This document shows positions 46,374 through 58,030 of a stretch of 64,000 nt of DNA, in pieces (position 1 is the first letter of the stretch; every line of letters starts with the position of its first letter). The translations under genes and the position numbers were made by a program. The DNA is from Bathymodiolus brooksi (lineage: Eukaryota > Mollusca > Bivalvia > Mytilida > Modiolidae), in the NCBI GenBank assembly GCA_963680875.1, contig OY804576.1, positions 72,793,668 to 72,857,667 on the forward strand, given 5' to 3'. The notes beneath the pieces are model-generated. The model was not told the DNA's origin and did no database searches. It saw nothing but the letters and a program-made list of their open reading frames with translations.

Positions 46374-48443
46374 CTAGTCTTTTTTTTTAATTTCAATTCT
46401 TCTCTTGCTTCGTTGTAAAGACAACATTCTAATATAAAAATGAATTGCATCTTCAAATGCACACCCACATATACAGCCTCGATCATTAGCCAAATGCACA
46501 CGAAAAAGATCAGCATTCAAGCTACTGGATCTATATCTCAGTCTAGTGTGAATTATATTTAATATTCTACATCCAGCAATGTAAAATTTGGGGGGTTTTA
46601 TTGTATGATTTTTATTTGCTTGTTTGAATCTATTTAGAGTAGGTGCATTTCTTAATTGTGGACTTAATTTATTCCATGACTTAATAGTAGAAGGGAAAAA
46701 GGAGTTTGCAAATAATTGTAATCTAGTGAACGGATTTCTAAATTCGGTTTGGTTGCGCAAATTTAATTCATTTTCCTCTCGTATAAAAGGCAGTAAACAA
46801 TCATATAAATATAAAGGATTATCATTATTACGTATTTTGTAGAACAAGTTTAATTGTCTACTATGTCTACGAGAATAGAGGGGTTCCCACCCAGTTTCAA
46901 AATATAGGGATTCTATGCTTGCAAATTTTGGCAACCCAGTAACAATTCTAGCAGCTTCGTGTTGTATTTGTTCAATTTTATTTAAATCCAAAATAATACA
47001 ACCATCCCACAGTTCACACGCATACTCTAATAATGGCTTTATATAAGTCAAATATATTTTTTCGAGATTTTCCCTGTTAAGTTTAATTTTGAATTTACGT
47101 AGCATAGACAGTTGACCAGATGTGCTTTTTAATATATTTTGAATGTGACAATGCCATTTACAATTCGATGAAAACGTAACACCCAAATGTTTATGATTTA
47201 CTACAAATTCAACATCCTCATTATTGAAAAGTATTTGAGGTTTAATATTTCCCTGATTTGTTGAAAATAGCATACATTTAGTTTTTTGGGGATTAAAATC
47301 CACTAACCATTTTGTTGACCAATTGTAAATTTTCATTATATCTGAATTTAATCTTTGTTCAATTTCATTTATATTAGAAGATGAATACGATAGTGATGTA
47401 TCATCAGCAAACAATCGTGAAAGACTTTGAATATCTTCAGTAATATCATTGATATATAATATGAATAGCAAACTGGGCTAACACTGATCCTTGTGGTACT
47501 CCACCTTTAATGTTCCCTACTTCTGAAAGACAATTTTGTAGAACAACTTTTTGATTTCTGTCACTTAAGTAATTTTCAAACTAATGCAACAAATTCCCGG
47601 AAATTCCATAAGCTTTTAATTTTTTAAGTAGGCCACGGTGCCAAACTTTATCAAAGACTTTTGATATATCACAAAATACAGTACACATAACTTCACGATT
47701 TTCTAATGATAAACAAATATTGTGGTAAATTTCAATAAGTTGGTGCACGGTTGAGTGTCCGCGCATAAATCCAGACTGATATTTATAAATAAGAGAGTTG
47801 TCCAATAAGAAATTAAAAATATATTTGAAAACAACACGTTCAAAACCTTTCCCAACACAACTAAGTAGACTAATAGGTCGATAATTTGATGGGTCAGATT
47901 TTATACCTTTCTTAAAGAGTGCAATAACTATAGCCGACTTCCAAATTTTTGGAAATTTTCTAGTTTGTAGGGAATAATTAAATATTAACTGGAGGGGTTT
48001 ACAAATTGTAGTAGCCGTATTTTTTAGCATACAGTGACTTATCAAATCGCTACCTACTGCTTTCCCAAGCTGTAGACATTCAAGTATGTCCTTAACTTCA
48101 TCTGAAGTTATATGTAGAGTGTCTATTCTATTACCTGTGCAATCATGAAAATCGGGGGTAAGAACATTAGAATTTTCTATTTCAGTTATGGAGCAGAAAA
48201 AGTTGTTTAATATATTGGCTTTATCCTCATTATTTATAACGTACTCACCAGAGTCCAATTTGTGCAATGGAGGGATGTTTGGGGAATGTTTACAGTTCCC
48301 CATTAATTTTTTAACCAATTTCCAGTATGATTTTGGATTTGACTTACCATTTGTATCTAACATATCATTAGCATTGATGAAAAATTGCTCTCTTGCATAC
48401 TTGATCATATTATTAACTTTGTTCCGTGCTTTGAGCAACACGG
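46374..48443 (-). pseudogene. 5'-truncated LINE reverse transcriptase, broken by a stop and a frameshift
   Basis: The first frame (48,441-47,581) contains NYRPISLLSCVGKGFERVV, QSGFMRGHSTVHQL and VFCDISKVFDKVWH, non-LTR RT motifs up to A. A TAG follows at 47,581. The same frame then carries GGVPQGSVL before a 1-nt shift into the second frame (47,471-46,374) with LFILYIND and FADDTSLSY (catalytic ADD). The C-terminal CxC-H region ends RGCICGCAFEDAIHF. The N-terminal endonuclease is absent: the sequence stops at a ~50-bp inverted repeat (48,444). It is CR1/jockey-like in style; the clade was not tested. Confidence 0.85.
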
Positions 48444-48493
48444 GCTCAGGTGTTCATCTAGCTTGAACACCTCGATCTCAGTCGGTAACTATT
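48444..48493 (-). repeat. Right ~50-bp inverted repeat bordering the LINE fragment
   Basis: It is the complement-like partner of 46,091-46,139. It contains GGTGTTCATCTAGCTTGAAC then ACC, which is itself almost palindromic. Confidence 0.6.
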
Positions 48494-48582
48494 ACATACA
48501 CCACACTTTTAACAAAGAGATGTTCACCTAACTATGGAGCAAATGAATAAATCCTTTTTGTTTTAATCCGGTTCTGTCCGTA

Positions 48583-49027
48583 AGACTCTCCACTAGTGAC
48601 GTTCCTTGGTCGTACACACAAGACAATGGAATACCAGACATCACACAACTAATTGAGTGAGTGAGTGGGTGAGTGGGTGGGTGGGTGGGTGAGTGAGTGA
48701 GTGAGTGAGTGAGTGAGTGAGTGATGATGATGTCCGCTTAGTACTAGACGAATGCTCCACTTGGACACGTTATCCTGAATCCGAACAAATTAATACTAAT
48801 GTATTTGCTCTGTCTCCTTAGCGGAGAAGCAACAAGCACCAATTTTATAACCTTCGGTTTGACTCGAGGCGATCACGCTATAACCATTACACCACAGATC
48901 CGGTTAACAACTTGTTGACAGCAGCAGATCAACAATATGACCTACACGTAGACAAAGTACCAGACTCTCCACTAGTGACGTTCCTTGGTCGTACACACAA
49001 GACAATAGAATACCAGACATCACACAA
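48583..49027. repeat. ~66-bp direct duplication enclosing a (GTGA)n microsatellite and a SINE
   Basis: AGACTCTCCACTAGTGACGT then TCCTTGGTCGTACACACAAG occurs at ~48,583-48,648 and ~48,962-49,027 with one or two differences. Between them lie a GTGA/GTGG microsatellite (48,655-48,728) and a minus-strand SINE. Confidence 0.8.
48783..48905 (-). repeat. tRNA-derived SINE head (minus strand)
   Basis: The complement reads GTGGTGTAATGGTTATAGCG then TGATCGCCTCGAGTC. This is the head of the SINE family at 57.86 kb, with A-box-like TGGTGTAATGG. Confidence 0.7.
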
Positions 49028-49270
49028 CACCACCTGTACATGCAACCTTAATTTGTCAGAAACTCATTTTATGTGAAAATCAAGAGGAAAACGATATAAT
49101 AATAGCAATGTATTACAGTAATAATATATCTTTAATTTCTATCAATCGCAAAACAATAAGTAATCATTACATTATCTCATTTAAGCATGTCTATATTCTG
49201 GAAAATGGTCTGCATGGCACGCCACAAACCACTTTCGAAGTCTGCTACGGCATGCTTAAGCTCTGGTTTA

Positions 49271-49535
49271 TGGTTTATGATGTTTAACGCCACTTTCAAC
49301 AATATTTCAGTTATATCGTGGCGGTCAGTTTTATTGGTGGAGGAAACCGTAGTACCCGGAGAAAACCATCGACCTGTCGCAAGTCACTGACAAACTTTAT
49401 CACATAATGTTGTACCGAGCACACATCGCTATGAACGGGGTTCGAACTCACAACTTTAGTGGTGATAGGCACTGATTGCACAGGCAGTTAATTGTTGTAT
49501 ATCCAACTATTATGCGATCACGACCACGACGGTCC
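49271..49535 (-). repeat. tRNA-derived SINE, complete, minus strand
   Basis: In plus orientation it begins with the tail complement ATGTTTAACGCCACTTTCAA. It then has GTCACTGACAAACTTTATCA, a B-box complement GGGGTTCGAACTCAC, and ends near GATCACGACCACGACGG. It is the same family as 15.5 kb. Confidence 0.8.
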
Positions 49536-49949
49536 CTGCTTAAGCTCTGTGTTGACTGGATCAACTGTACACTAGTAGTACGTAGAAAACAAGTGATTAT
49601 TATTTACAAATTCTGACGGCCATAAAACTCGAAATATATATATGTACAATCCCACTTGATTTCACTCTCACTACTTTCTTTCTATTTTCCGTTTTGAACT
49701 GATAGTATGAAAAATTAATATCGTCTGGCAATTTATCTGTTTTTGTCTCGGCGAAATACAGTAAATCATTATTTCTCAACAAATCTTCCGAATATGAATA
49801 TACATATATATCAAACCTGATCAGTCAAACAGTTTATGTTCAATCAAGTCTAGATTTTTAAAAAAATATTTATTCATTTCACATAGGGTCCTATCATTAT
49901 AATAGGACTTGTTGTGTCAAATCAGTTTGAAAATGACAGGCAAGATTGG
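49536..49949. other. Intergenic, nothing recognised
   Basis: AT-rich; a short minus-strand frame (49,600-49,782) has no domain. Confidence 0.35.
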
Positions 49950-50068
49950 CACAGTGATTACAAAGATGAACATTAAAATGTAAAAGTTTACAGATGACGA
50001 CGACGGACGCTCATTAGGTGATGACAATACCTGACATGATCCTTTGAGTCAGGCCGGTGAGCTAAAAT
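49950..50068 (-). mobile_element. 5' end fragment of a Helitron-like element
   Basis: On the minus strand it begins TTTTAGCTCACCGGCCTGAC and has a GACTCAAAGGATCATGTC hairpin. TTGTCATCACCTAATGAGCG then follows. This matches the 5' arm of the satellite-cored family. The core is missing. Confidence 0.55.
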
Positions 50069-50329
50069 TATTCCCAAGCCTCTCTCTTAACTTTGTTATT
50101 ATTATAAAATACGGTAATAAAAACGTAGATCTAATTTAGTACACACCGCCATTTTTTTAATGGGCCGAAATCGGCTAAGGTTACCGACAGGAGATGAAAC
50201 CACTGTGAATGAACCTTGGTTTTAATAATAAAATAACATAATTACTGTTATTTAGGAACTGTAAATTCCAATGATAAATATATCTTATAAAACCATATCA
50301 GTACCGGTAAAACTGAGTATTACTATTAA

Positions 50330-50985
50330 TCGGACCCACAGGTTAGTAGATTCAGATCGCTTGTCTGTATCCAATTTAAATTGCTCATCATAATAAGTCT
50401 TATTTCAGTATAGTTAGGACAAGTAAAAAAATAATGGAATGCATCTTCCCGTGGAGCTCCACAGGAACAAGCAGCATCATTTACTATATTAACCTTTGAT
50501 AGATCGTAATTTAGAAAGGAATACGAGTTACGAAGTTGAGTAAGAATAATATTAAGTTTTCTAGGACCATAATAAAAATGTATCGGGATACGTTTTGTGT
50601 TATCTGACTGTTCCTTTCGAATGGCTTTTTTGAATTTAGTTAATGTGTCAAGTTTACGATCAAATTGATCTAGCCGGTTCCAGAGTTTAACAGTAGATGG
50701 AATAAAAGATTCAGTTGTAATCGAGAGTCTACAAAAAGGTATTATTAAATCCGCACCGTTTCTTAAGGGGTAAATAGTTTGCTTTGAACAGTAGGGGGAA
50801 TAAGTTCTCTAAGATAATTTGGTGCATGTCCATTCTTTATATTATAAAATAACTGGAGTTTCCTATTATGCCTTCTACTAGAGAGAGCAGTCCATCCTGT
50901 TTCTGAGTACAATTTATCTGTTTTTGTGAAAATTGGTAATCCAGTTACAATCCTTGCAGCATCTAGTTGCAAATTTTCATGATTT
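50330..50985 (-). pseudogene. LINE reverse-transcriptase C-terminal remnant
   Basis: The frame at 50,763-50,972 reads DAARIVTGLPIFTK and ETGWTALSSRRHNRKL, paralogous to EAARIVTGLPKFAS and ETGWEPLYSRRHSRQL in the 46.4-48.4 kb LINE. After a frameshift near 50,760 the coding trace continues to CSCGAPREDAFHYFFTCPNY. That is the C-terminal cysteine region, and the trace ends near 50,330. The RT catalytic core is absent. Confidence 0.75.
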
Positions 50986-51126
50986 AACTTACGAAGAAAA
51001 TATTAATATCATCAAACACGTTTTCAATTTTATTAAATCTTCAAAAAGATTCCTTGTTGTATAATTACTCGATAATTATCTACTCTCCAACCTCGCATCC
51101 ATCCAACACAACCTTATTATTAATTC

Positions 51127-52380
51127 CAGAGGCGTGTTTAGAGGGGGGCGTGCGGGGCGTGCGCCCCCCCCCCCCCTAAAATTCGCAAAGCATACATTAT
51201 ACAACGTTAATTAAGCAGTTCAACAAACAACTTTTTTTATGAATGGTTGACTCGTGACCTGTAGTAAAATATTCCTACACATTGTAAATACACGTTGGGT
51301 GTGTTCGCTGATTCATATATGGATTGCTGTCAGTATGTTTTTTTTTTCTAAAAAAAATATTCTGATTCCCAATGTTCCTGAAAAAATATTCTGATTTTGG
51401 TGGAGGAAAAAAAAATAATCTGATTCAGAGTTTTTGTCATATAACGTAATGTTAAATTCTGGAAACAAAATTTCGCGCTTTGCGAGACAACAAAAATAAA
51501 TATTCTAACTCTCGTGTTGTCCGAAAAAAAAATTCCGAATGAAAAAAAACCCCATAGTCCCCCCCTCCCCCTGCAAGTTAATAGGGGGGTCCCTAACCAG
51601 ATACAAATTGATGAATTACACGCAGAAGACATACATCTTCATGATCATATTACTGTCCGCTCGGATGAAGCTTTTCGTCTCGCCGTTGGTTCATTCATTG
51701 AAAACGTATGATTCGTTCTTGTTCATAGACAAACAAAGGCGAATATGTTAACATTAATGCTGCATGAAACGATTCTGATCATCTAATTTAGTTACGCTAG
51801 TTAATCAGAAATCAACAACAAGTTCATATATTGACAATTTCTGCTTTTGTTTGTCTATAAACATGAACGGTCGAATCATGAATGAATCAAACGACGAAAA
51901 GAAAAGCTTCATCCGGACGGGCATTATTAACTAGAACCACCCGAAAGGACAAGCACCGAAAGTACAGTGAAATGAGGAATGCGTTAAAACTAGTAAACCA
52001 ATAATTCTTTGAAGGGTTAAAATATCGAGATCGTGATCGTGATCATGAGTTGAACAATTCGCATCACGGTTGTTCAAAAAAAAATTTACTTTAGGTTCTT
52101 ATAATCTGACAAAAACATACTGTTAACAATTATCCGACAAAATTAAGACTCAAAGTCAAGTTTTTTTGGTCTGATAAAAATGGTGTGGTTGGTTCAAAAT
52201 TGCCGTTCAAATAAATGTCTGTAATTCCTCAAACCCCCAGAGCTTCCGGGGGGCTTGCCCCCCCCCCCCCCTGGGTCCCCTACTGGGGCTCTGCCCTTGA
52301 CCCACTGGGGACCGTATGCGGTCCCCAGACCCCTCGCCTACTCACGCTCCCCCTAACCACAAATCCTGGATCCGCCCCTA
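51127..52380. mobile_element. hAT-like non-autonomous element, copy 2, with 5-bp target duplication AATTC
   Basis: It starts CAGAGGCGTGTTTAGAGG and ends GGATCCGCCCCTA, with AATTC on both sides (51,122-51,126 and 52,381-52,385). It matches copy 1 (7,433-8,881) along its length, except that ~225 bp including the left end of the nested MITE is deleted (MITE right end retained, 51,333-51,593). The GC-rich 3' block with GGGGACCGTATGCGGTCC is conserved. Confidence 0.8.
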
Positions 52381-52385
52381 AATTC

Positions 52386-53018
52386 GTTAATTATTTATAA
52401 TATATTTCTATATGTATTATATACATGCTCAGAATGATCATTATACTATGTGAATTTATTGTATTAATGGGAGAAGACTTCATAAGTTGGTAAAACTTGT
52501 GTCCTATCCCTTTTGTTAATATAACAAATAAAATCATCATTAACTAAAAAGTATTAATAATTCTCAATTAAAAATTATCTTTAATTTATTATCTTGTGGT
52601 ATTCCTATTATTGATTGATTAAAAGTAATAGCAAGTCATTATATTTGTCCTGCTCTGAATGACAGTCTAAATGCAGTGTTACCATAATCATCGTATGATT
52701 AACCATAAACCATAATACTGGTTAACAAATATTTCAAATATGTAGGTCTATAAATTAATGTTATACATAGGTCATTTTTCATTTCCATAAATAGCCGCCA
52801 GGTTTCTGCATTCTCTCCAAACAGAAAGATTAACTTAATATTATCAAGGATTTGTATAGTATACTAAACAAATCCTTGATATTATTAAAATAATATAATA
52901 ATTGAAGAAAAAGAACAATGTTCAACCAGCTATAACACAGAAAGAAAAGGACAAATAACTGGTTTAAAAAAATTATATCTAGGGTTAAAAAAGCACCAAG
53001 TTACTCGATCCAATATTA
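52386..53018. other. AT-rich intergenic with a small hairpin
   Basis: TATCAAGGATTTGT and ACAAATCCTTGATA (52,840-52,886) form a compact inverted repeat around TATAGTATAC. I see nothing else. Confidence 0.5.
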
Positions 53019-53533
53019 TAGGCCTGTTTTTTTAATTCTTAACCATTAACCTGGTTTTAAACTTTTTTATGGTTGAGTGTTTTTTTACGGTGTGGTTTTA
53101 ACCTTGCGGTTAAATGGTTAAAGAACATCTTAACCGGGATCGAAGCACGGTTGAATATGTTTGAACCTTGTTAATTACCAGTATATGTTTGTATTTAGGA
53201 ACATCTGTGTATTATAGACCCATTTCCAAGTTGTTTATTGACATTCTGCATTGTTGTATTTGTTTATAAAGAATTAAATTATTTTATTTGTTGTTTTTTG
53301 TTGTTGTTTTTTGGTTTGTTTGTTTGTTTAAGAGTTGAATTGTTTTATTTGTTAATGAAGAATTAATTTTACTTTGTTAAAAAATAATCAATGAACTAGA
53401 ACATTTCTCTTAAATATTGTTCTTCAACCATTGCGTTTTTTATCTATCTTAAACAGGTTTATGGTTCATGATTTAAACATGTTTCAGGTTGTTTTAAACC
53501 ATAAACAAGTTTGAGAGTAAAAAAACAGGCCTA
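53019..53533. mobile_element. 515-bp MITE with TA target duplication (Tc1/mariner-like)
   Basis: The TIRs are TAGGCCTGTTTTTTTA and TAAAAAAACAGGCCTA, flanked by TA on both sides. The interior is AT-rich, with repeated AACCTGTTTTAAAC-like words in both halves and TTGTTTGTTTG tracts. The TA duplication and 16-bp TIR fit a Tc1/mariner-type MITE. It sits ~400 bp upstream of the striatin start codon. Confidence 0.75.
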
Positions 53534-53931
53534 TATCTGATATTGAACGAACTTTTCAAGTTCAGATTGATATGAATGACTCTATGCTGGGAGTTTTGTA
53601 ATATTATCTAGCGTGTCAGTTTTAATATAACAAAAATAGTTATTTTTCTCTATCGGTATTGTTCACCAGAAAAAAAAAGCTCATTTAACCAATCACTGAT
53701 GAATAAGCAAAATCATCTACAGAGGTGTGATAGCTAAGCCCACCCTACCGGTTGAAATGAACATTTCGAACATTTTTGGGGGTTACCTCGGGTGGGGTAA
53801 TGCCTTTGGAAATCAGATTTTCCTTTTCGATGTATGAAAAATCGTGAAAATTCCGAGTAGAGTTTGCGTCATTTACAAAGCGCCCTCTGTCATAATAATA
53901 AAAATGAAGAAAATGGCGATCCTCTGAAAAT
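53534..53931 (+). promoter_or_regulatory. Probable striatin promoter/5' UTR region
   Basis: The stretch between the TA-flanked MITE and the striatin ATG must contain the 5' UTR, unless an upstream non-coding exon exists. No TATA box or clear initiator is seen. Just before the start is GAAAATATGA, a weak initiation context. Confidence 0.35.
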
Positions 53932-54135
53932 ATGATTAACGATAGCGAAGGATCACAAAACGTTGGGCAGCTAGGCCCCGTTGCGGGAGCAATAGGCATG
54001 ATGACAAAACAACAAGAAGAATCAATCCAAAGACCGCAATATTCTATGCCAGGAATATTGCATTTCTTACAAACAGAATGGTCCCGTTTCGAAATGGAGC
54101 GATCGCAATGGGAAGTTGAAAGGGCAGAACTTCAA
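53932..54135 (+). CDS. STRN: Striatin, coding exon 1 (start codon)
   Basis: Striatin is the scaffold and PP2A regulatory (B''') subunit of the STRIPAK complex, which couples PP2A to GCKIII kinases. In Drosophila the orthologue is Cka. This exon encodes residues 1-68: a short variable leader, then YSMPGILHFLQTEWSRFEME (37-56) and QWEVERAELQ. It contains the caveolin-binding-like FLQTEWSRF (45-53) and the start of the coiled coil. It ends CTTCAA|GTGAGA in phase 0 and continues at 56,255. The ATG is the first in frame and its distance to the conserved block fits the family. Only the N-terminal part of the gene is in the window; the WD40 domain lies beyond the right edge. Confidence 0.95.
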
Positions 54136-56254
54136 GTGAGAAAGTTTCATTATTGTGTCTGCAACATACGCATTAAGTTTAATTAAACACAATTTGTGTT
54201 AATGATGCATACGCATAAAGCAAACAACAGATCTCTTGTAAACAGTATTTACAAATTTGACATATCTTTAGACGCCATTTTGCTAAATTCAATATGGCGG
54301 CCCCATTTGACATTTGATTCATCGTATTGTGTTGTTGCTAAATATATTTAGAGATAATGACAAGTCAACTTCTAAATGATATGATTTATGAAATGCTATC
54401 AGTCGTCTGATAATTGTAAAGAATATTTTAAATCAAGAACGAGCTGTGCATAAATCGTGCATACAGTGGGCAGTACATGCACATTGCTTTGTTATTGCCA
54501 ATGTATGTTACTACAAGTGGAGACATATTTTTTACTCCTTTCGGAAAGTATATTGCACACCTTACAATGACATTTGCTCATTGTGGTGATCGTTTTTTTG
54601 TCACAATTAATCAATATTTGCAATTCCATTGACGAGAAAGTGTATTTTTTTTTACATGTTGACAGGTGTAGGTGGTTCCGGGTCTGTTCACCCTATTACC
54701 TGTTCGCCCTAAAAGTGGGTCCATTCGCCCTGATAATTATATATATGAAAGTTATTGATAATAAATGAAGTATTAATGATATTTGATCGTTTAAAAATTG
54801 AGAAATTTTAAATATGGTGTTGACATGCTAAAAAGGGTATTTCGATAATAAAAAAGTTTATCAAAACACACACAAGATCAAAGAACACAAGCTGTAAAGT
54901 AAATAATTCTTTTGTTTGCAATTTTTTTAATCAAACCAAGCTTGCATCAATTAATTGTAATGATGAAATCAACAATCATTCATTTCAAACAATATCTAAT
55001 AGCTGCTTAATTTCTTAAATAAAAACTTATTTTTTTAATTAAAACTGTTCTATATCGTTACTTCTTTAATTTCAATTACAATATTTATTATGTTCATTAT
55101 ATTATCAGGGTGAATGTGTAGTTAGAGCGAACGAACCCGATACTGGTGTAGGTCTACATATTTAGACCTTTTGTATTTATTTAATAAACGTATCTGTACT
55201 GGCTTCTATAAACACTTTTTGTGTTAAAAAAAAACCCATAAATTATTAACAAGTTTTAATACCTTTATCCCACTTTTATTTGATACATAAGAAATTTTTA
55301 AGTAAGCTTCCACTCTCTGGTTGGACCTTTGAGTAAATTGGTACATTTGTAGATACATCTTTCAAATGAATCACCAGGAGATGACAATAATTCGCACAAA
55401 CGAACATTTCCAACTACTATTCCGGAACATGTTTCCTGTTATTCCCTTTATTTAAAAATTAATGCAATAAATGACTTGTTTGGAAGTAGAAAGAAAGCAT
55501 ACTTAGGGACGGACCATTTAACTTCCAGGGGGGGTTATGGTTTTTTCTAGAAAAGTATTCTGATTCCCAATGTTGCTGAAAATATATTCTGATTTTGGTA
55601 GAAGAAAAAACAAAATCTGATTCATTGTTTTATTCTGGAAAAACTTTTCGAGCATTGCGCGACAAAAAAAACCTCTCGTGTTGTCTGAAAAAAAAATTCT
55701 GAACGAAACAGAAAACCATAACTCCCCTTGCAAGTTAAATGATCGGTCCCTTAGTAATAGTAATATGTTGAAACCAAGTTTGACTGACAAATAACTAAAT
55801 AAAATTTATTCATTTTTATTTTCTTTGTGGTAGTGCAATAAATTTAAATATTGAAGATTAATAGTACATGAAGTTAGAGCAATATTTTTTAAATAGTTTG
55901 TGTAATATCTTAAATATTGTAGTACATTAATGTCATTAATAGTTCGTGAAAATCAGAACTTATAGTCTCCCTGTATATTGTTAACGTTCTTCTACTGTTA
56001 ATGTCAAATACATGATTAAAACTCCTTCATTACCTGAAGATCTGCATTAGCAGTGAAAGTACTAATAAGAAAGAATAAATTATCCATTGGACTTTAATTA
56101 ACTTTATAGGTGAGAAAATATTAATATGAAATACTTCATAAGTAGCTTGGGCTTTTGAAGTAAGAATGTAACAAGCATTTTGAATAAAAATATATTGTTG
56201 TTAAAAAAAAAAAAACTTTATAGGTGAGATAAACATATTCTGATATATTTTCAG
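54136..56254 (+). other. Striatin intron 1
   Basis: GTGAGA...TTTTCAG borders. It holds a PIF/Harbinger-like MITE (55,506-55,750) and otherwise AT-rich sequence. No other exon is seen. Confidence 0.85.
55506..55750. mobile_element. PIF/Harbinger-like MITE with TTA target duplication, in striatin intron 1
   Basis: The ends are GGGACGGACCATTTAACTT and GCAAGTTAAATGATCGGTCC(C), with TTA on both sides (55,503-55,505 and 55,751-55,753). It is homologous to the MITE nested at 7,818-8,098, so that family moves independently of the hAT-like element. Confidence 0.85.
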
Positions 56255-56358
56255 GCAAGAATTGCATTTTTACAAGGAGAAAGAAAAGGTCAAGAGAATT
56301 TAAAACAAGACTTGGTCAGAAGAATAAAAATGTTGGAATATGCTTTAAAACAGGAAAG
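56255..56358 (+). CDS. STRN: Striatin, coding exon 2 (coiled coil)
   Basis: It begins after TATTTTCAG and encodes ARIAFLQGERKGQENL then KQDLVRRIKMLEYALKQE. This is the nearly invariant striatin coiled coil that dimerises and binds the PP2A A subunit. The exon is 104 bp and ends in phase 2 (AG|GTAAGT), the codon being completed by G of exon 3 to give Arg. Confidence 0.95.
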
Positions 56359-57860
56359 GTAAGTCCCTATTGACTGATATATATGTTCAGACATTTATAT
56401 ATTCATGATTACAACATACTATTTCAGGGCTCTACTGGGAGATTCCACAAGTACTAGGGGACAGGATAGCCATACCCCCTTTTTCTCCAAAACTATGGGG
56501 AAAACAATATCCAGCTATTATTTTCAGTTTAATTATCCATTAATCTTGTATATATATTTATCATCATAAATGCCTCTGTATACCAAACAGTCGTTAAAAA
56601 AATCCATCTTTGATTTGTATATTTATACGAGAAGGTATTTAACTTCATGAGATTTCATATGGGGTCATCTTGGGAAATCCCATCTATATTTGAACTATAA
56701 AGCCTTTATCAATCGAAAAGTGGTCATGAATTCTTCCTGCAATCATTTATCTGTACCAATCAACTTGCTTTTTAGCCAGTGGTGTTCTGATGATCGATTA
56801 AAACCGATAATCAGTTGGTTAATGTCTAAAACTCGATCCCAAAAATCTATTTCCAATTAATCGAACAATTCTACTTTCATTTTGATTTTCTGGAAATCTT
56901 GTGACGTAATTAAGCAGAATATACCAGTTTCATATTTCATCAAATCGTGTTAAATAGTTGTTTTTTTTTATTTGCAAATGAAATTATATTTCTAATGTCC
57001 ATTAAAAAGTATAATAAGTACAGTTGAAAACTAAAACAAATTGTCAAATTTGTAGATTTCTGACCGAAAAGCAAATACACATTCACGGCCATGACATGGT
57101 GCTGCTCTGACTTATACTGACTTAACAATATTGCAGTGATAGGGAAAAAATGCAGCCTTCTATCCAAGATTAAGCATTTTAACCAAAATATATCTTGCCA
57201 TTCCAGCATCGTATGTACCCTAAAAACGAGTATTTAGTCTTGCAGGTCATTTAGTGAACAAAAAGAGGGCTCAACTCAGTCCTTCAAATTTTGGCAATAT
57301 CCATTTCATGAATAAATACATGAAATACTACTGGTAATAATACTGATAACTACACTATAAGAGTGTGGATGACAATGTTCTGTTTTCTATGGACTGTTCA
57401 ATCAAATTTATTTATGTTTGATATTGTTTGTCATTTGTTGAATTTTCCCCAGAATTTATTAAGGTTGTTCACTGTCTATGGATTTATAATCTGATGTGAT
57501 AAAGGCAGTCAGTTACCACTAATTATTTAAGGTACTGTACCACTGATCAATCTAGTAATGAAACATAATTCAGTAATATAATATAAAAACAATACATTAA
57601 TACATTCAGACAATAGTTTAACATGTTTAATTTGGTCAAACAACTTTAAAATAAACATGACAAAAAACATTCATGCATAAAATAGGTCGTTTTCAACAAA
57701 ACATCATTTTTTCCGATTATAACTGATAATTAGTTATGCATGTGAAACCGATGATCGATTATGAAATATTCATTCCAATTCCCATCACTATTTTTAGCCA
57801 TCCAAGGCGATTTAGTCCTAGAATTTTATCCAAATCAAATTAATTGCTGCAAAAAAAATT

Positions 57861-58030
57861 GCATCGGTGGTGTAATGGTTAGCGTGCTCGCCTCGAGTGC
57901 GGTAGATCGTGGGTTCAAGCCCTGGTTGGGTAAAACCAAAGACTATCAAATTGGTATTTGTTGCTTCTCGCGCGCTAAGCACGCAGCATTAAGGAGTAAG
58001 AGCAAAGACTGGTTGGCTCCGAATCAGAGT
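57861..58030 (+). repeat. tRNA-derived SINE, 5' part (split)
   Basis: It reads GCATCGGTGGTGTAATGGTT then AGCGTGCTCGCCTCGAGTGC, with a B box GTGGGTTCAAGCCC. The tRNA-like head is the best preserved in the window. It is interrupted at CAGAGT (58,030) and resumes at 59,520. Confidence 0.85.

Noticed and set aside
57861..57940. A tRNA gene (good A and B boxes, cloverleaf-like head)
   Set aside because: The same head occurs at 20.5 and 48.8 kb followed by the same body and SINE tail, so it is a tRNA-derived SINE, not a tRNA gene.
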